A stretch of 64,000 nucleotides of DNA from Theropithecus gelada (GCF_003255815.1 NC_037671.1:153070645-153134644), one strand, 5' to 3'. Positions 47,951 through 60,605 are shown, counted from the first letter of the stretch. The notes: generated by a model from the letters alone, not told the origin. Program-made: numbers and translations.

Positions 47951-50384
47951 TCAGATGCATGGAAATACGTACTGTGAGGAGAAGAGAAACATCAAACTTC
48001 AGGAGAAAGTCAACAAGTAGGCCAGGTATTACCAAGTCAAAAATGCAAACTAGAATGGTAGGCCAGCAGCCTCATATCATAAGCCAGAAAACACTGGCAT
48101 TCCTGCAATACAGGAAAGATCTCTGGAGAAAGAAGATACATTTTTGTACAAACTATGGCCAATGATAAGAGTTCTCTATGGAAAGGCAGATTTCATGCTT
48201 TAGACACTCCACATAATAGAGTAATGGCTTCCTGTTGGCCTAGGAATCTCACAGGCTTCTCAACCCAGTGAATTTTAAGTAAGCTGTTGGCACCAATTCT
48301 CTTTCACTCCTTTCTCCCTATTTCTTCCCTTCACGAGCGGGAGGGACGCATGGTCTCATTTTAGCAGCTGTGACTCAGCTGTCTACTCTACATGCCCACA
48401 CTAGGAATTTGGACAACCCTTTAGAGATGCCATTTACAAGTGAGAAACTGTTGGGAGAACAAGGATGCGTGCCTCTTTCAGTTAGCATCTCTTTTGTGTA
48501 ATAAATATTTTTAACCTAGTTTATTTCAGCATCTACAACCCATATATTTCCTCAGGAAGGGCATTTAGTTTACTAGAACCAGCTATTTGAGAATGGTATC
48601 TGTATTTAAGCCCGCCTACATATCCCTAAAGCAGGACAAGGCTATGATATTCTAAACTGTCTCCTGTAGAGTTCAAAGCAATCCCACAAAAGAAGAGAAA
48701 GGAAATATCAAGGGTATCTGTCAAGTGTTTGTCTGCATGGAGTACTGCACAGACCACTGCAGAAGAGAACATTCACTGGTCCCCTTCTTTCATGAATTCC
48801 AGCCTAGTTTTCAAGGAAAACGCGGAGCTCTACTTATTCTAAATGATCATTTATTTTAATTAAAAAAAAAAAAAAATGTGAGGAGTTGCGAAAGATTCCC
48901 AAGCCCACTTAGTACAATTCTCCACCCAGTATAGGAATGTCCTCTAGCGTCTCAAGACAGATGGCCTCTCTGCATCTGCCTGGATATTTTTCATAATCTT
49001 CATCTTAAGAAAGGGCAGGACTTCTCTGATATCAATGGTATTCCTCCGCGGTGTCTTTGAAATCACTGGACTATTCAGATGGAATGGCACAGCACGTTTG
49101 AGAAATTAGATCTTTCCAAAGGCTACACCCTATTGAATGTAACATAACCACTAGAAATCAGAACTGAAAATGACTTTAAGAATCACTTAAGCACAGGTCA
49201 CCACAACCTAGGTCAGTTTAGTAAGAAGTCCACGGGTGTATGTATGTGATGCTTACCTAGAATGATCATTTTATGAGGATTACCTTCCTATACTGATCCA
49301 ACTTTTCAAAACATGGTTTTATTTCTGTTGCCTTTTTCTTACTCAAACCAATGTCTACTTCTAAATTTTCTTTCTTTACTACTTAATTGACCTTAATAAC
49401 CCTATTTTTAAAAAGACTAACAGTAGTTAATACATCACTAAAAGAAAAGAGAAACTATAGTACTGGGATTCTGATAGCTCATGGGTCACAACTGGGAGAA
49501 AAATAAAAGTAGATTCATTCAGTCCTTAAGAAGGACTGAATAGAGTAACAAATTCCATGTGATACTCCCCAAATTCTAAGGCAAGATCCTATTCATTCTA
49601 AATATACTTATAATAGTAAATAAATAGATATAGAAAAAGTCCGCATTTCCTCCAACTCCTAGTATTAAAGTTTCAGAACCAGAAGGAATGTCAAGATTTT
49701 ACCTGAATCAGCTCCCTATCTCCAGGTAGGAAAGGTATCACAGCCTCCTTTCACACCCCAGACTCTCTAAGGTGAACTGACTTTCTCAGACTCATAGTAA
49801 ATGAGTGTCTCCATCGCGGGACCCCTTCTTCCTAGTGCGGCAGTTCTTTCCCTGTTGCACACCATACCACCCTGCAATGTTTAATTATTCAAATTCCCTC
49901 TGTCAACCGATTTGATTTTTTAAACATTTTTTGCTAGTATGCACAAATGAAATAACCTCAGAGTGAAAAAAAATTGTGTATCATTGACCTAATTTTTTTA
50001 AAAAATGAGTCAAATAGGTGAGAAGTTGGATTGCCTTGCCACTCCTTATTTGTAAAACCTTATCTTCTGGAGACTTGTTCTTTTATTGTTCTGTCCAGTT
50101 GATCTAATGTAACAATGCCATTTCTAAGCTTTACTAAGTGTGATACACAGAATATGTGAAACCAAACGCTTGTTTCATAAAGTAACCTAAACAGTTTTAT
50201 TAAGTCACATATTATGTGTTCAGACTGTAGGTGGTACTTTCACTTAATATTTATAAATGTTTCATTTAAGTTATATATTATTTAATATTTATGAATATTA
50301 ATTTCCATTTTTTCACTTGATATAAAACATTAACATTTTATTTAATATAAACATTCAATTTCATTTAATATTTACAAACAAGGT
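47951..50384. other. Unique intronic sequence, nothing recognised
   Basis: A-run at 48860-48874. No recognised element or convincing frame. Confidence 0.5.
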
Positions 50385-50520
50385 CAATGAAAAAGTTCTC
50401 ATTTTACACCTCAGAAAACTGCTTTAAAGAACAGTTCAGTGATTTGGCCAAGGTCAGATAGCTATTAATTGGTGAACTGAAACGTGTTATCTGATTCCAA
50501 AACTTGTGTACTTTTCAAAC
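50385..50520 (+). mobile_element. MIR 3' fragment
   Basis: tctcattttacacctcagaaaactg, gatttggccaaggtcagatagctattaattgg and tatctgattccaaaact follow the MIR order. Confidence 0.65.
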
Positions 50521-51529
50521 AAAAGTAACAGGGGTTTTGATGACATCGCAGAATGAAGAAATGGCAGGGACTCTTCAGAAGCATAAGTCTAGATTAGGGA
50601 AGTATTACAAAATCAGGTAATCTTGTGTGGGTTTTTTTTGATAAAATTTCTTTAATTCGCACTCACTTGCTCATATGATTCAAGGTTTGGCACAATCTGG
50701 CAGAAAACACAGTCAAGAGCTATTGTCTACAGATCACTGTACAAAGCTCCTCCCAACTATCTCAGAATTCTCCAATGGCAAGGCTTCTTGTGGAAATTGA
50801 AAGAAAAAAAGGTTTTTCTCTAGGAATCTTAGTTTTTAATCTTGAGAAAAATCTGGATGAGGAAGCATATAAAATATAACTTGTTCTTAATGTCCAAGGC
50901 CACAAAACCATTGCCACAATTAAGAATGCTTGTTCTTTTAATGAATAAGTTAGCTATTATTTTTTAAAAACACAAAAGAACCATCTTCCTATTTTCAGTG
51001 GTGAAAAACATGCCATTTGAGATATGCAGTGAGAAAAAGAAAACACACACATTATTCTCACAAATCACTTCCACCAAGGCAGAGATGACTCTTGAGGATA
51101 ATGTCCATTTGTTAAGTTCTCCTCTCTTCAGAGAGAACAGGCTGGAGCCACTGAGCAGCACCTGAACCCAAGAGGCAGCAGATGAGCCTTGTTGAAGATA
51201 ATGGCATGATAAACAAACCCTAATCCAACCAGAGTTATGATTGCAATAATATTAAATCCCTCTATAAAAGATTCTTGATGTTTATTCACTCAATCACAGT
51301 AATCTGTTTGAAACCCGCAGGGTCCATGACACATAGGAAGGCTTAAATAAATTACTATTCAAAATAACTGAAAATAAAAACAAAAAATCCATTCCTATAT
51401 ATATGATAAAAATGGTGGTTGTGCAAAATTTTTGATGGTTGAGATTAAATGTTTGGGGCTGATAATATATTTGTAGGTGACATCAGAGCTCACTAAATCT
51501 AGTTAAGGGAGATAATTTAATTCAATAAA
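50521..51529. other. Unique intronic sequence, nothing recognised
   Basis: No element or frame recognised. Confidence 0.5.
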
Positions 51530-52090
51530 CATTTAGCGAAGTATCAATACTGCACTCAATTTGGGGAACACAGAGATGAAAAGTGGCTGTCCTAAACAGG
51601 ACTAGAGAAATAGAAGTAAATAATTACAGTATGAGAAATATATGCCATGTGTACAGGCAGCAATAGGATACATGGTTAATAAGCACTTATACTTGGGTGG
51701 ATGGTCAACAAAGACTTCACAGAAGATCTGACACATATTAACTAATTTTTGCAAGAAGAATGGCGACCACCACACACACACACACACAAAAAAAAAGTAC
51801 AAAAGCAGCATGATTAACGATTAATGCAGCATTAACTTTGTTGATGAGCAGGATCAAGTTGAAGAGTGGAATACTAAGATAAGAACTGGAGAGGTAAACA
51901 ACACTCAATAACAACTGGCTTTTATACCATGCTGAGTATCCTGGATTGCCTTGTAGTGAGGTACATCAGTGAGATTCTTGTTTTAACACATTAAAAATAG
52001 TATACAGGATAGATTGTAGAAGGCCATCCACAGGGACAAAGACAAAATTTAAAGATGTGATAGCAATAGTCTGGGTAAGAGTTGTTAAAG
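51530..52090 (+). repeat. Old interspersed repeat, family not named
   Basis: agaagtaaataattacagtatgagaaatatatgcc, then ggtcaacaaagacttcacagaag and gatagcaatagtctgggtaagag resemble, in order, the ancient repeat suggested at 28850. A (CA)n tract lies inside it at 51769-51787. Confidence 0.4.
51769..51796 (+). repeat. (CA)n plus A-run
   Basis: About nine CA units followed by eleven A residues. Confidence 0.95.
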
Positions 52091-52145
52091 AGCTAAACAA
52101 ACTCAGGTTTAAAACCAGATCTACTATTGGTGTTGTGCTATACAC

Positions 52146-52275
52146 ATAAAAAATATAATAATTATATATAATAAAATTATATAGATATAATAATTATATA
52201 ATTATATAGGTAATATCACTATATTATTATAATTACCTCAGATAATTATCTATATAATTTTATGTGTATATATAT
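52146..52275. repeat. AT-rich sequence with nested inverted repeats
   Basis: Outer perfect 17-base arms at 52171-52187 and 52247-52263 (ataaaattatatagata and its reverse complement) enclose an inner pair aggtaat / attacct at 52208-52214 and 52232-52238. Confidence 0.9.
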
Positions 52276-53517
52276 ACTGTAAAGTAGGACATTTTATCTA
52301 AAATCTATATTTTCCCCTTTTTTTGTGTACTACTCTTACATGCCATGGAAAGTAATTCCTTTTTTTCCTTGGGCTAACATTTACATTTTCAAAACAATCT
52401 CATTAGTTTTAACAAGTGGTCAAGTATTAAAGATACATGGTATGTGTGAGGAATAAGAGAGCCAAGAACTTAAAAGACCAGGACAAGATAAGCCACTACG
52501 TAAGTCATGCCTAGGAAGACAATAGAGCACTAACTGTAATTTCAGAATTGCCCTATGGATCATAATATTCTCACTGCAACCTTTCCCAAAAATAGACCAT
52601 TAAATATCAGAACCTCCAAAGAGAAGTTTATAACTATTTGTACATAGAAAAAATATAATGGCTAATAATGCAAATTCAAAAGCAATCATGTTAGAATGGA
52701 AAGCTTGGGAGTCATTTAATAATGTCAACAGGTACAGATCACTTTAATACAAGAAAACTAATGTGTTGGCATGTCATTAAAGGTTCTTTCTAGGTCTATC
52801 ACTATTATAAATCATTCTGACTTCACTAACATGTAATAATTAGGCAATAAAGCTGGGCCTTCCATTTCGATTTGCTTAATAACAAGAAAATGTCTTTGAT
52901 CATCATGGTATTGTTGTCACTCAGTACCTCTTCCTTAATTTTCTCATTGCTAATAATATTGCCAGGAACTCAGAGTTTGCTTTTCCTCCCTGAGAAACAA
53001 GCAGAATTCCACAGGGAATCTTACTTACATGGTATGGGAAGAAAAAGGAACGTGGTCCTTTTCATGTCTAATTCCCAGATACATTCTCGGCAACCACTTT
53101 GTGTGTGTTCCTCTCACACTCTTGACATTCTGGGCAATGTATCACATTACTTCCCACCCATATACAGAAAGATGAAAGAGAAAGTAAAAATGCCTAGGTG
53201 CAAGTGAATTTATTTGTTTTTAAATCATTTTTAGATGCAAAGATGGATGCTAACATTCTATTAGACACTGTATCTCATCAAAAAGTTGATATGTATTTTT
53301 ACCAATGCTAGGCTTTATGAATTCCATTTATCATAAAGGTCTAACCATCTAAAATCCATTAGGTTTAATTTGTAACACAATCACAGTTCCTTCGAACCAC
53401 CCCACCCCCCGCACTCCTCTCCTCAAAATTCTAAATACTCCAAATAAAATGTTACCTTTAGGAAAAATGTGGTTTGAACTATAGGTCCCAGTCCTCATTG
53501 CAAACTTGTTCTGCATA
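52276..53517. other. Unique intronic sequence, nothing recognised
   Basis: The 111-codon frame at 52872-53207 starts with a hydrophobic run but shows no recognised domain, no splice context and no supporting neighbour; treated as chance. Confidence 0.5.
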
Positions 53518-53525
53518 TCCTAAAG

Positions 53526-53879
53526 CAGAGGTCCCCAGTCCCCAGGTCACAGAGCAGTACAGGTCTGTGGCCTGTTAGGAACCGGGCTGCACAGCAAGAG
53601 GTGAGCACTGGCTGAATGAACATTACTGCCTGGACTCTGCCTCGTGTGTCAGATCAGCTGAGGCATTAGATTCTGAGAAAAGTGTGAAGCCTACTATGAA
53701 GTGCACATGTGAGGGATCTAGGTTGCGAGCTCCTTATGAGAATCTAACTAATGCCTGATGACTTGAGGTGGAACGATGTCCTCCCCAAACCAGCTCCCCA
53801 ACCACTCACCCTCTTCCCGGGAAAAAAAACTATCTTCCACGAAGCCAGTTCCTGGCTCCAGAAAGGTTGTGGACCACTA
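53526..53879 (+). mobile_element. hAT non-autonomous element, 354 bases
   Basis: Starts cagaggtccccagtcccc and ends ggttgtggaccacta, inverted ends of a hAT family whose consensus includes cctgttaggaaccgggc and gagggatctaggttgcg. The perfect 8-base duplication tcctaaag lies at 53518-53525 and 53880-53887. Inside, ggcattagattctgag and gagaatctaactaatgcc form an imperfect palindrome. No transposase. Subfamily not assigned. Confidence 0.93.
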
Positions 53880-53887
53880 TCCTAAAG

Positions 53888-54589
53888 CATCTACGATAAG
53901 CATATGTCCACTGTATCCAGATCCTGAGCCTCCTCCTCAGCACCAGAACACTACTAAAAGCAGCAAAGGGGAAACTGAGGAACAAATCACACCTCCACCA
54001 AATTTTAAATGTTGCTTAGGTGTCTCTGAACTTATCTCAACCACCTTCTTGTCTACATCATTCTTTTTTTCCATCCCTATTTTTGATGCCTATCCCTGCT
54101 CAGAAATACTTCACTGTAATGATCCCCTCTAGCTCTGTAAAGCATTGAAAATGTATAAGATCTACTATGTTGTGAGTTTAGATCACTACCTTTCCAAACA
54201 TTTTTCGAGTGTATTCAGCCTACCTTGCACTTTGTTTAAAATGTATTACCTGTTCTCCCCCAAAAAGGAATGGGAACATTGTCTTTGGCTATAAAGTGTG
54301 TCGAGAAAAATAGTCATCCCAAATAACTGAATCAAATTGAAAGAAAAAATATAAATTGTCTCAATGAGGTTAAAATTCTTGGAATGAATATTTATCCTTT
54401 TCTCTATGCATAGGGAAATTAATCAATAAAATAAACCCAAAGCTCTAAACTGAATTATTTGCACAATTTTGCCTGAAATTCTTGCAAGCAGAAAACTAAA
54501 ATATCTATTTTTCCTTTTTTAATCTGTGACTCAACTGTTGGTTTTCAACCAATAAGTGTTTAATTACTACCCACTAAATCCCAGACCTT
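53888..54589. other. Unique intronic sequence, nothing recognised
   Basis: The 118-codon frame at 53776-54132 begins inside the hAT element and runs into unique sequence; it has no recognised similarity and is treated as chance. Confidence 0.5.
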
Positions 54590-55030
54590 ACTTTAGGTAT
54601 ATGGAACATGCTTTGATCAATGAGACTTTACCATTGCCCTCAGAATGCTTAGAGCTCCCTGGAGAAGCCTGGGCATAGAAATAAATAATGACAACCCAAG
54701 CAACTCGTGGTAATTATTAACACAACAGAAAGTACAAGCCAAGTGATGTGAGCATTTAGAGAGCAGCAGGAATTTTACATTTGCCATTTACGGTCAGGAA
54801 GAACTTATGAAAATGACAGTACTAAGAATAAACATACAAGATTTTGTCAACTAAAGCTGAAGAAGGACATTCTAGTGGTGGGGACAGTATAGACAAAAAG
54901 CCACACAGTGTATCTGGAGAACAGTGTAACATGAAGCTTAGATTTGAACCAAAAAACAGTGGCAGAGATAAAGATAGAAATTAAGCAGTTATTCTCAGTA
55001 TAATCAATTTCAACTCTGGATAAAATGACG
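54590..55030 (+). repeat. Old interspersed repeat, family not named
   Basis: ttaccattgccctcagaatgcttagagctccctgg, aaataaataatgaca, then gtcaggaagaactt and ctgaagaaggacattctagtgg match the order expected for the ancient repeat suggested at 28850. Confidence 0.4.
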
Positions 55031-55180
55031 AAATTCAATTTTGGTATTTGGAGGAGACCTTCTGTGCCCCGGTAAAATAGCCTACTTGATATTTATATGT
55101 TATGGTTTGCCAGCATGTCTTAAACATCAATATCATCTTTCCTATATTAGCTTCTAGTTGCTTATAAAAAACATAATCTT

Positions 55181-55182
<2 letters not shown>

Positions 55183-55215
<33 letters not shown>

Positions 55216-55480
55216 TGGAGTCTCGCTCTGTCGCCCAGGCTGGAGTGCAGTGGCCGGATCTCAGCTCACTGCAAGCTCCGCCTCCCGGGTTCCCGCCATT
55301 CTCCTGCCTCAGCCTCCCGAGTAGCTGGGACTACAGGCGCCCACAACCGCGCCCGGCTAATTTTTTGTATTTTTAGTAGAGACGAGGTTTCACCGTGGTC
55401 TCGATCTCCTGACCTTGTGATCCGCCCGCCTCGGCCTCCCAAAGTGCTGGGATTACAGGCGTGAGCCACCGCGCCCGGCC
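55183..55480 (-). mobile_element. Young Old World monkey Alu (AluYRa-like), antisense
   Basis: Reverse Alu with a 30-base T-run, gtggccggatctc in the right arm and the 12-base deletion (caccgtg joined to gtctcgatctcc). A long, near-perfect target duplication beginning ataaaaaacataatctttc is at 55164 and 55482. Little divergence from the family, so a recent insertion. Confidence 0.96.
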
Positions 55481-55504
55481 AATAAAAAACATAATCTTTC
55501 TTTT

Positions 55505-57928
55505 CCATATTGTTTAAAATCAACATTGATCAAATCTGACAGGTATATTTTTCCTAATGTCATTTATAAACAAGTAAAAATTCACTGTATTTTTAGTACA
55601 TCAATTGGCAAAGAAATGTATTAGAATATTTTATCTTAAAATTATAAAGCAATAAAATTTTGAGGGAAAAACTCTTACCACATGGAATAAAATTGGAAAA
55701 TACAATTTGGGAGTTTATGAGTTTGGAAAGATGGGAGCAAAAAGGGATATGAAAATAAAATAGGGCTGGTTGCCAAAAGCAGTCCCATAAATATTTTTAA
55801 GAACATTGGTATTTGTGGTAGAAGATATTAGTCAGTCTCTTTTCCTAAAAGTGAGAATAAGAGAATAGGGAGATTTTTTAAGTGTTTATTATTTGTTTAT
55901 TTTCCTTTTTTTCAATCTAATGGTAATACTCCTCTGACAAAGATTCAAAACTCGTTAAATATAAGAACAAGATTTTTCACAAATCATTCAAGATGACTCT
56001 TCATGAGTATTCACTTTTCCAGAATTAGAATTCATTTCCGGAAGGAAGGACTCAGTAACTCCCCAAGAGAGCACCTCTCCACTTCCCACCTTACACAATA
56101 TACCCAAAATGTACTGCTCTTCTCTTTTACCCAGAATTACAAGGATCAGCATACAAATGGCAGAGAGGAGTTAATTATAAATGATGGAATTAGCATGAAA
56201 TAATATTTCTTCGAGTTCCACAATCAATCTAAAAGAAGCTAAAATTGTGTTCTTAAAATCCTTCTGGTGTAAAAAGCGTTTGAGTTTTGTTAATGTTTTG
56301 GTTCGGCTCATAAGAACACGTTACTCTAATAAACTAACAATTCATGATTCATGAGGCTAGGCCCATTCAAGTAAGAAACACACATTGCTAAACAACATAC
56401 AAAGGCTCATCCACCTAAGAGCCCTGGCCAGCAACCAGGAGCCAACAGAGCTGCTTTGTATTTCTTCAGGGAGATCCCTCTGCCTACAACTGTATTTTTG
56501 TGTTGTGTATTTTCAAACTGTGTTGTTGAAAGGTTATGTTTAATTTTTCATGATGCGTTATTTTTCCTCATGCACATATTTTTAGTATGTTATTCCAGGT
56601 ATGAATTTAATATTTTAGTTTCTGCATGTGTGCACATGCATGGGTATGTGTAAATTGATTTCGCTATCTTTAATCAGTAAAAACTCACTCTCACCCACCT
56701 TCTCCCAACAAATATAACTCTACTGTGAAAAGCTGAATCACTAAGAAACTCAATGGTCATACTACCGCACGGAGAAAAAGAAGAAAACAATGAAGCCAAC
56801 ACACAAAGAGAAATAGGGAAGTGAGATGAAGATATCATTGAGGTCTGTGTCCCATTTCTAGTTGTTCCAGAGGTCAGCCTGCATTCCTGAGCTCTCCATG
56901 GCTTCTTGTTTATTATTCACTTCATCTTTGGACTTCATTAGATTCCCATGTACCTTTCCAATATACTCCTTTTTCCCTTCCAAATAGTCTGATCTTTGTT
57001 TATAATCAAAAGATTCACATTATTGGTTCCATTTGTTACAGCATGGGAGAATGCTTTTTTCCCAAAGAACTCAAAATAGTTTTCAACATTTCATGGATAT
57101 ATATTTAAAAATGAGCATTTCTGATGTTTAGAAATATTAAACAATAGAAGAGGTTGAAATGTCTAACGTAATAACCTGGTCAGTCATCGGTACTGAGCTA
57201 ACACTAAAATTTTCAAAATGACTCTTCTTCGCTCCCTAATCTATGTGGTTCAAACACAACATGGGCATACAGTCATCTTAAAACAGGTTCAGCTATCTCT
57301 AGCAATTATAAACTCTGTCCACGAATAAACTTTTTCTAAGCACCTCAAATCAAATGAATATATCTGCCTGACAAAAATTTGGGAAGTCCAGCATCTCTGA
57401 TTTAAAAAAGAAGAAACTATTTATAATTTTAGTCTCTCGTTCTTAGTGCAGGATCTGACCACTGGTTAGTAATGCAACAACTGTGATTAACAATGAAGAA
57501 AAACTATTTTGAGTTTTCTCATGACCTAGCCACATTAACAATCTAAAAATAAAAAAGGAAAAGTTCCTAAAAGCTTGACCTTCTATTAAGTGACTAACCT
57601 TCATCAAGCCATCACAGGCAGATTTCTAGGACGTTTTTTGAGAAGAAGAAAATAGGATCATTAGTTTAGTGACAGTAACATTTGCGCAGGTATACAAACA
57701 ATGTATATGTCAGAACAAAAGAATTTTATACTGAATATGCTTTATGGTTTTTTATAGTATTTTGTTGAATCTATATTTGTTTTGGGGAGTTTTGTTTTAG
57801 GTTTTATGTGTGTGTATGAGCGTGTGTGTTCTCGATTTTAAAACTATTTCTTGAGTTCTTTAGACCATAAGAACATAATGTATAATAGTAAACACATATT
57901 TCAATTTATCTGAATCTTTTTTAAGAAG
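55505..57928. other. Unique intronic sequence, nothing recognised
   Basis: Short frames at 56003-56203 and 56456-56653 look like chance. TG-rich patch at 57806-57830. Confidence 0.5.
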
Positions 57929-57939
57929 TAACATAGATT

Positions 57940-58262
57940 GGCCAGGTGCAGTGGCTCACGCCTGTAGTCCCAGCACTTTGGGAGGCAGAGGCGGACGGAT
58001 CATGAGGTCAGGAGCTCGAGACCAACCTGACCGAGACAGTGAAACCCCATCTCTACTAAAAATACAATACTTAGCCAGGAGTGGTAGCACCTGCCTGTAA
58101 TCCCAGCTACTCGTGAGACTGAGGCAGGAGAATCACTTGAACCCAGGAGGCGGAGGCAGCAGTGAGCCAAGATCACGCCACTGCACTCCAGCCTGGGTGA
58201 CAGAGCGAAAGTCTGTTTCGAAAAAGAAATGAATAATATAAAATAAATAAAAAATTAAAAAA
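57940..58262 (+). mobile_element. AluS, sense
   Basis: Full-length Alu with an A/T-mixed tail. The 11-base duplication taacatagatt lies at 57929-57939 and 58263-58273. Confidence 0.95.
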
Positions 58263-58343
58263 TAACATAGATTAACTGACTCTTAAGAGAACTATAGCAA
58301 ATAATGTGTGGTGCAAAAAAAAAAAAAAAAAAAGGTTTATTAT

Positions 58344-58668
58344 GGCTGGGTGCGGTAGCTTACACCTATAAACCCAGCACTTTGGGAGACCAAGGCAGGA
58401 GGATTGCTTGAGGCCAGGAGTTCAAGACCAGCCTGGTCAACACAGAGAGACACCTAGTCCCTACATAAAGTAAAAAAAAGAAAGAAAAAAAAAAAGGCAG
58501 GCATGCTGGCAGGTGCCTGCAGTCCCAGCTACTTGGGAGGCTGAGGTGGGAGGATCACATGAGCCCTGGAGTTCAAGGCTGCAGTGAGCTATGATCACAA
58601 CACTACACTCCAGACTGGGTGACAGAGTGAGACCCTGTCTCTTAAAACATTAATAAATAAATAAAAAT
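58344..58668 (+). mobile_element. AluJ, sense
   Basis: Two-armed Alu with an expanded A/G-rich middle linker (58468-58495) and a taaataaataaa tail. It is preceded by an A-run at 58314-58333; aaaggtt on both sides may be the target duplication. Confidence 0.93.
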
Positions 58669-59343
58669 TTTAAAGGTTAATTTTTATAGCTACAGACAAA
58701 GATATAGTGCAGAGAAAGAATATTGGTTGTGGAAAAGTCATTTTGAGACAGGAAGTTCAGGCTTGCTTAACTGGTCAAGTTACTATCTGGAAGATTAAGG
58801 CTGAAGCCCACAACTCTCAAGAAAGTAGCATTTTGCTTAAAATTACACTATTCACAGCTGTATAAAATCAGGCTAATAAGAAAATAAGTGAGATGTGGAA
58901 GTTCAGAAGGATTCCTTCTCTTTTACTGACAGGTCAAAAAGCCTATGAAGAATAGCAAAAGTCATGAGGGAATTCTGGTTCTGATGTTCATTCACCCTTT
59001 TCCTCTGATCCAAATCAGCATCTCGTTTGGCCCAAAAGGTGGAGGATACTCTTGTGGTGTCACTTCTCTTCCAGAAAAGAGAACAGCTGTTAGAAACTGC
59101 TAAGCCCCAAGTCACTCTCAGACTATTGTATTGCTTTACCTCAAAAACATCCTTAACAACAGTATTTCAGTAAATCTGACTTTATGCACCATTAAGAATG
59201 AAGGACGCTGACAATTAAACAGTGACTAATGCTAAGAAACTTCTTGATTTTAGATATGTTAAAATGTGAAAAAAAATGCATTTAAGAATCTAAAAACCAT
59301 GTATCAGTCACATACAACTAACATCAAAGAACTGCCAGTTATC
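58669..59343. other. Unique intronic sequence, nothing recognised
   Basis: 58720-58870 is faintly MIR-like in reverse. The 70-codon minus frame at 58903-59115 has no recognised similarity. Confidence 0.5.
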
Positions 59344-59355
59344 CTCCTTTCCTTT

Positions 59356-60012
59356 TCTTTTTTTTTTTCTTTTTTTCTTTCTTTTTATTTCCATAGGTTT
59401 TTGGGGAACAGGTGGTATTTGGTTACATGAATAAATTCTTTAGCGGTGATTTCCGAGATTTTGATGCAGCCATCACCTAAGCAGTGTACACTGCGCCCAA
59501 TGTGTAGTCTTTTTAAAAAAATTATTTATTTATTTATTTATTTATTTGAGACAGAGTCTTCCTCTGTCACCGGGCTGGAGTGTAGTGGCACGATCTCGGC
59601 TCATTGCAACCTCCACGTCTTGGGTTCAAGCGATTCTCCTGTCTCAAGTCCCGAGCAGCTGGGACTACAGGCATGCATTACCACGCACAGCTAATTTTTT
59701 GTATTTTTAGTACAGACGTGGTTTCACCATGTTAGCCAGGATGGTCTCGATCTCCTGACCTGGTGATCCGTCTGCCTCAGTCTCCCAAAGTGCTGGGATT
59801 ACAGGCGTGAACCACAGTGCCTGGACCTAATGTGTAGTCTTTTATCCCTCGCGACCCCCTACCCTTTTCCGCGAGTCCCCAAAGGCTAATGTATCATTCT
59901 TATGCCTTTGCATCCTCATAGCTTAGCTCCCACATAAGAATGAGAACATATGATGTTTGGTTTTCCATTCCTGAGTTACTTCACTTAGAATAATAGTCTC
60001 CAATTCCATCTA
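59356..60012 (-). mobile_element. 5'-truncated L1 (L1PB/L1MA-like), antisense
   Basis: T-run start, then tttttggggaacaggtggtatttggttacatgaataa, ending ttagaataatagtctccaattccatc. An Alu interrupts it at 59514-59828. The direct repeat ctcctttccttt at 59344-59355 and 60013-60024 is its target duplication. About 340 bases of L1 remain. Confidence 0.93.
59514..59828 (-). mobile_element. Alu nested in the L1, antisense
   Basis: Reverse AluS/Y with an (ATTT)n tail. The 15-base duplication aatgtgtagtctttt lies at 59499-59513 and 59829-59843, both within L1 sequence, so this inserted after the L1. Confidence 0.96.
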
Positions 60013-60029
60013 CTCCTTTCCTTTCATAA

Positions 60030-60330
60030 CTTTCTTTCTACTACTACCACAACTATCCCAGGTTAGACCAACATTACCTCAAGCCTAGTCTACTAAAAAA
60101 GACTTACGATTGGATGCATCCCTACAAATCTCCTCCAAGTCTCTGATCCATCCCATCTCACACACAGTCTCCAGATTAACCCTCCTTAAAAAGCACACCA
60201 GTTCATGGCTCATCCACATCTCTGGGAAGCTTTCATGAGAAAGCTTCCATAGATCCACCCACTGACTCTTCACTCTGATGTTCAGGCACTCTACCACCTT
60301 GACTCCATCCACCTTTACAGGCTAACATTT
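60030..60330 (+). mobile_element. Possible L2 fragment
   Basis: tctgatccatcccatctcacacacagtctccagattaaccctccttaaaaagcac resembles the L2 stretch ccaatccatcctccacactgccgccagagtgatctttctaaa. Weak elsewhere. Compatible with the stronger L2 3' match at 60740. Confidence 0.4.
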
Positions 60331-60605
60331 CGCAATAAGCATCGGCAATAAATTGTTTCATAGCATTTTTATGTATTTTGCTTAAAAAGAGGGTTTTATA
60401 ATTAACTAAACTAGCATAAATAACATTAAATACATTTTCTTACTAGAAGACTGTTCAGAATCTTTAATCTGTAATGTTTGAAAACTTTCCAGGAGGCAGA
60501 TATAGTACCCAATGTTTCCAAAACTAGTATCACCATAGAAACCTCTGTGTGCATGTTATCTCTTGGGACTAGTATTCTTGGTGAAATAAACTATGACTTT
60601 CTGCT

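Noticed and set aside
52872..53207. 111-codon frame beginning with a signal-like hydrophobic run
   Set aside because: No recognised domain, no splice sites, in the middle of intron 1 on the strand opposite to PTPRK. A hydrophobic start is common in AT-rich chance frames.
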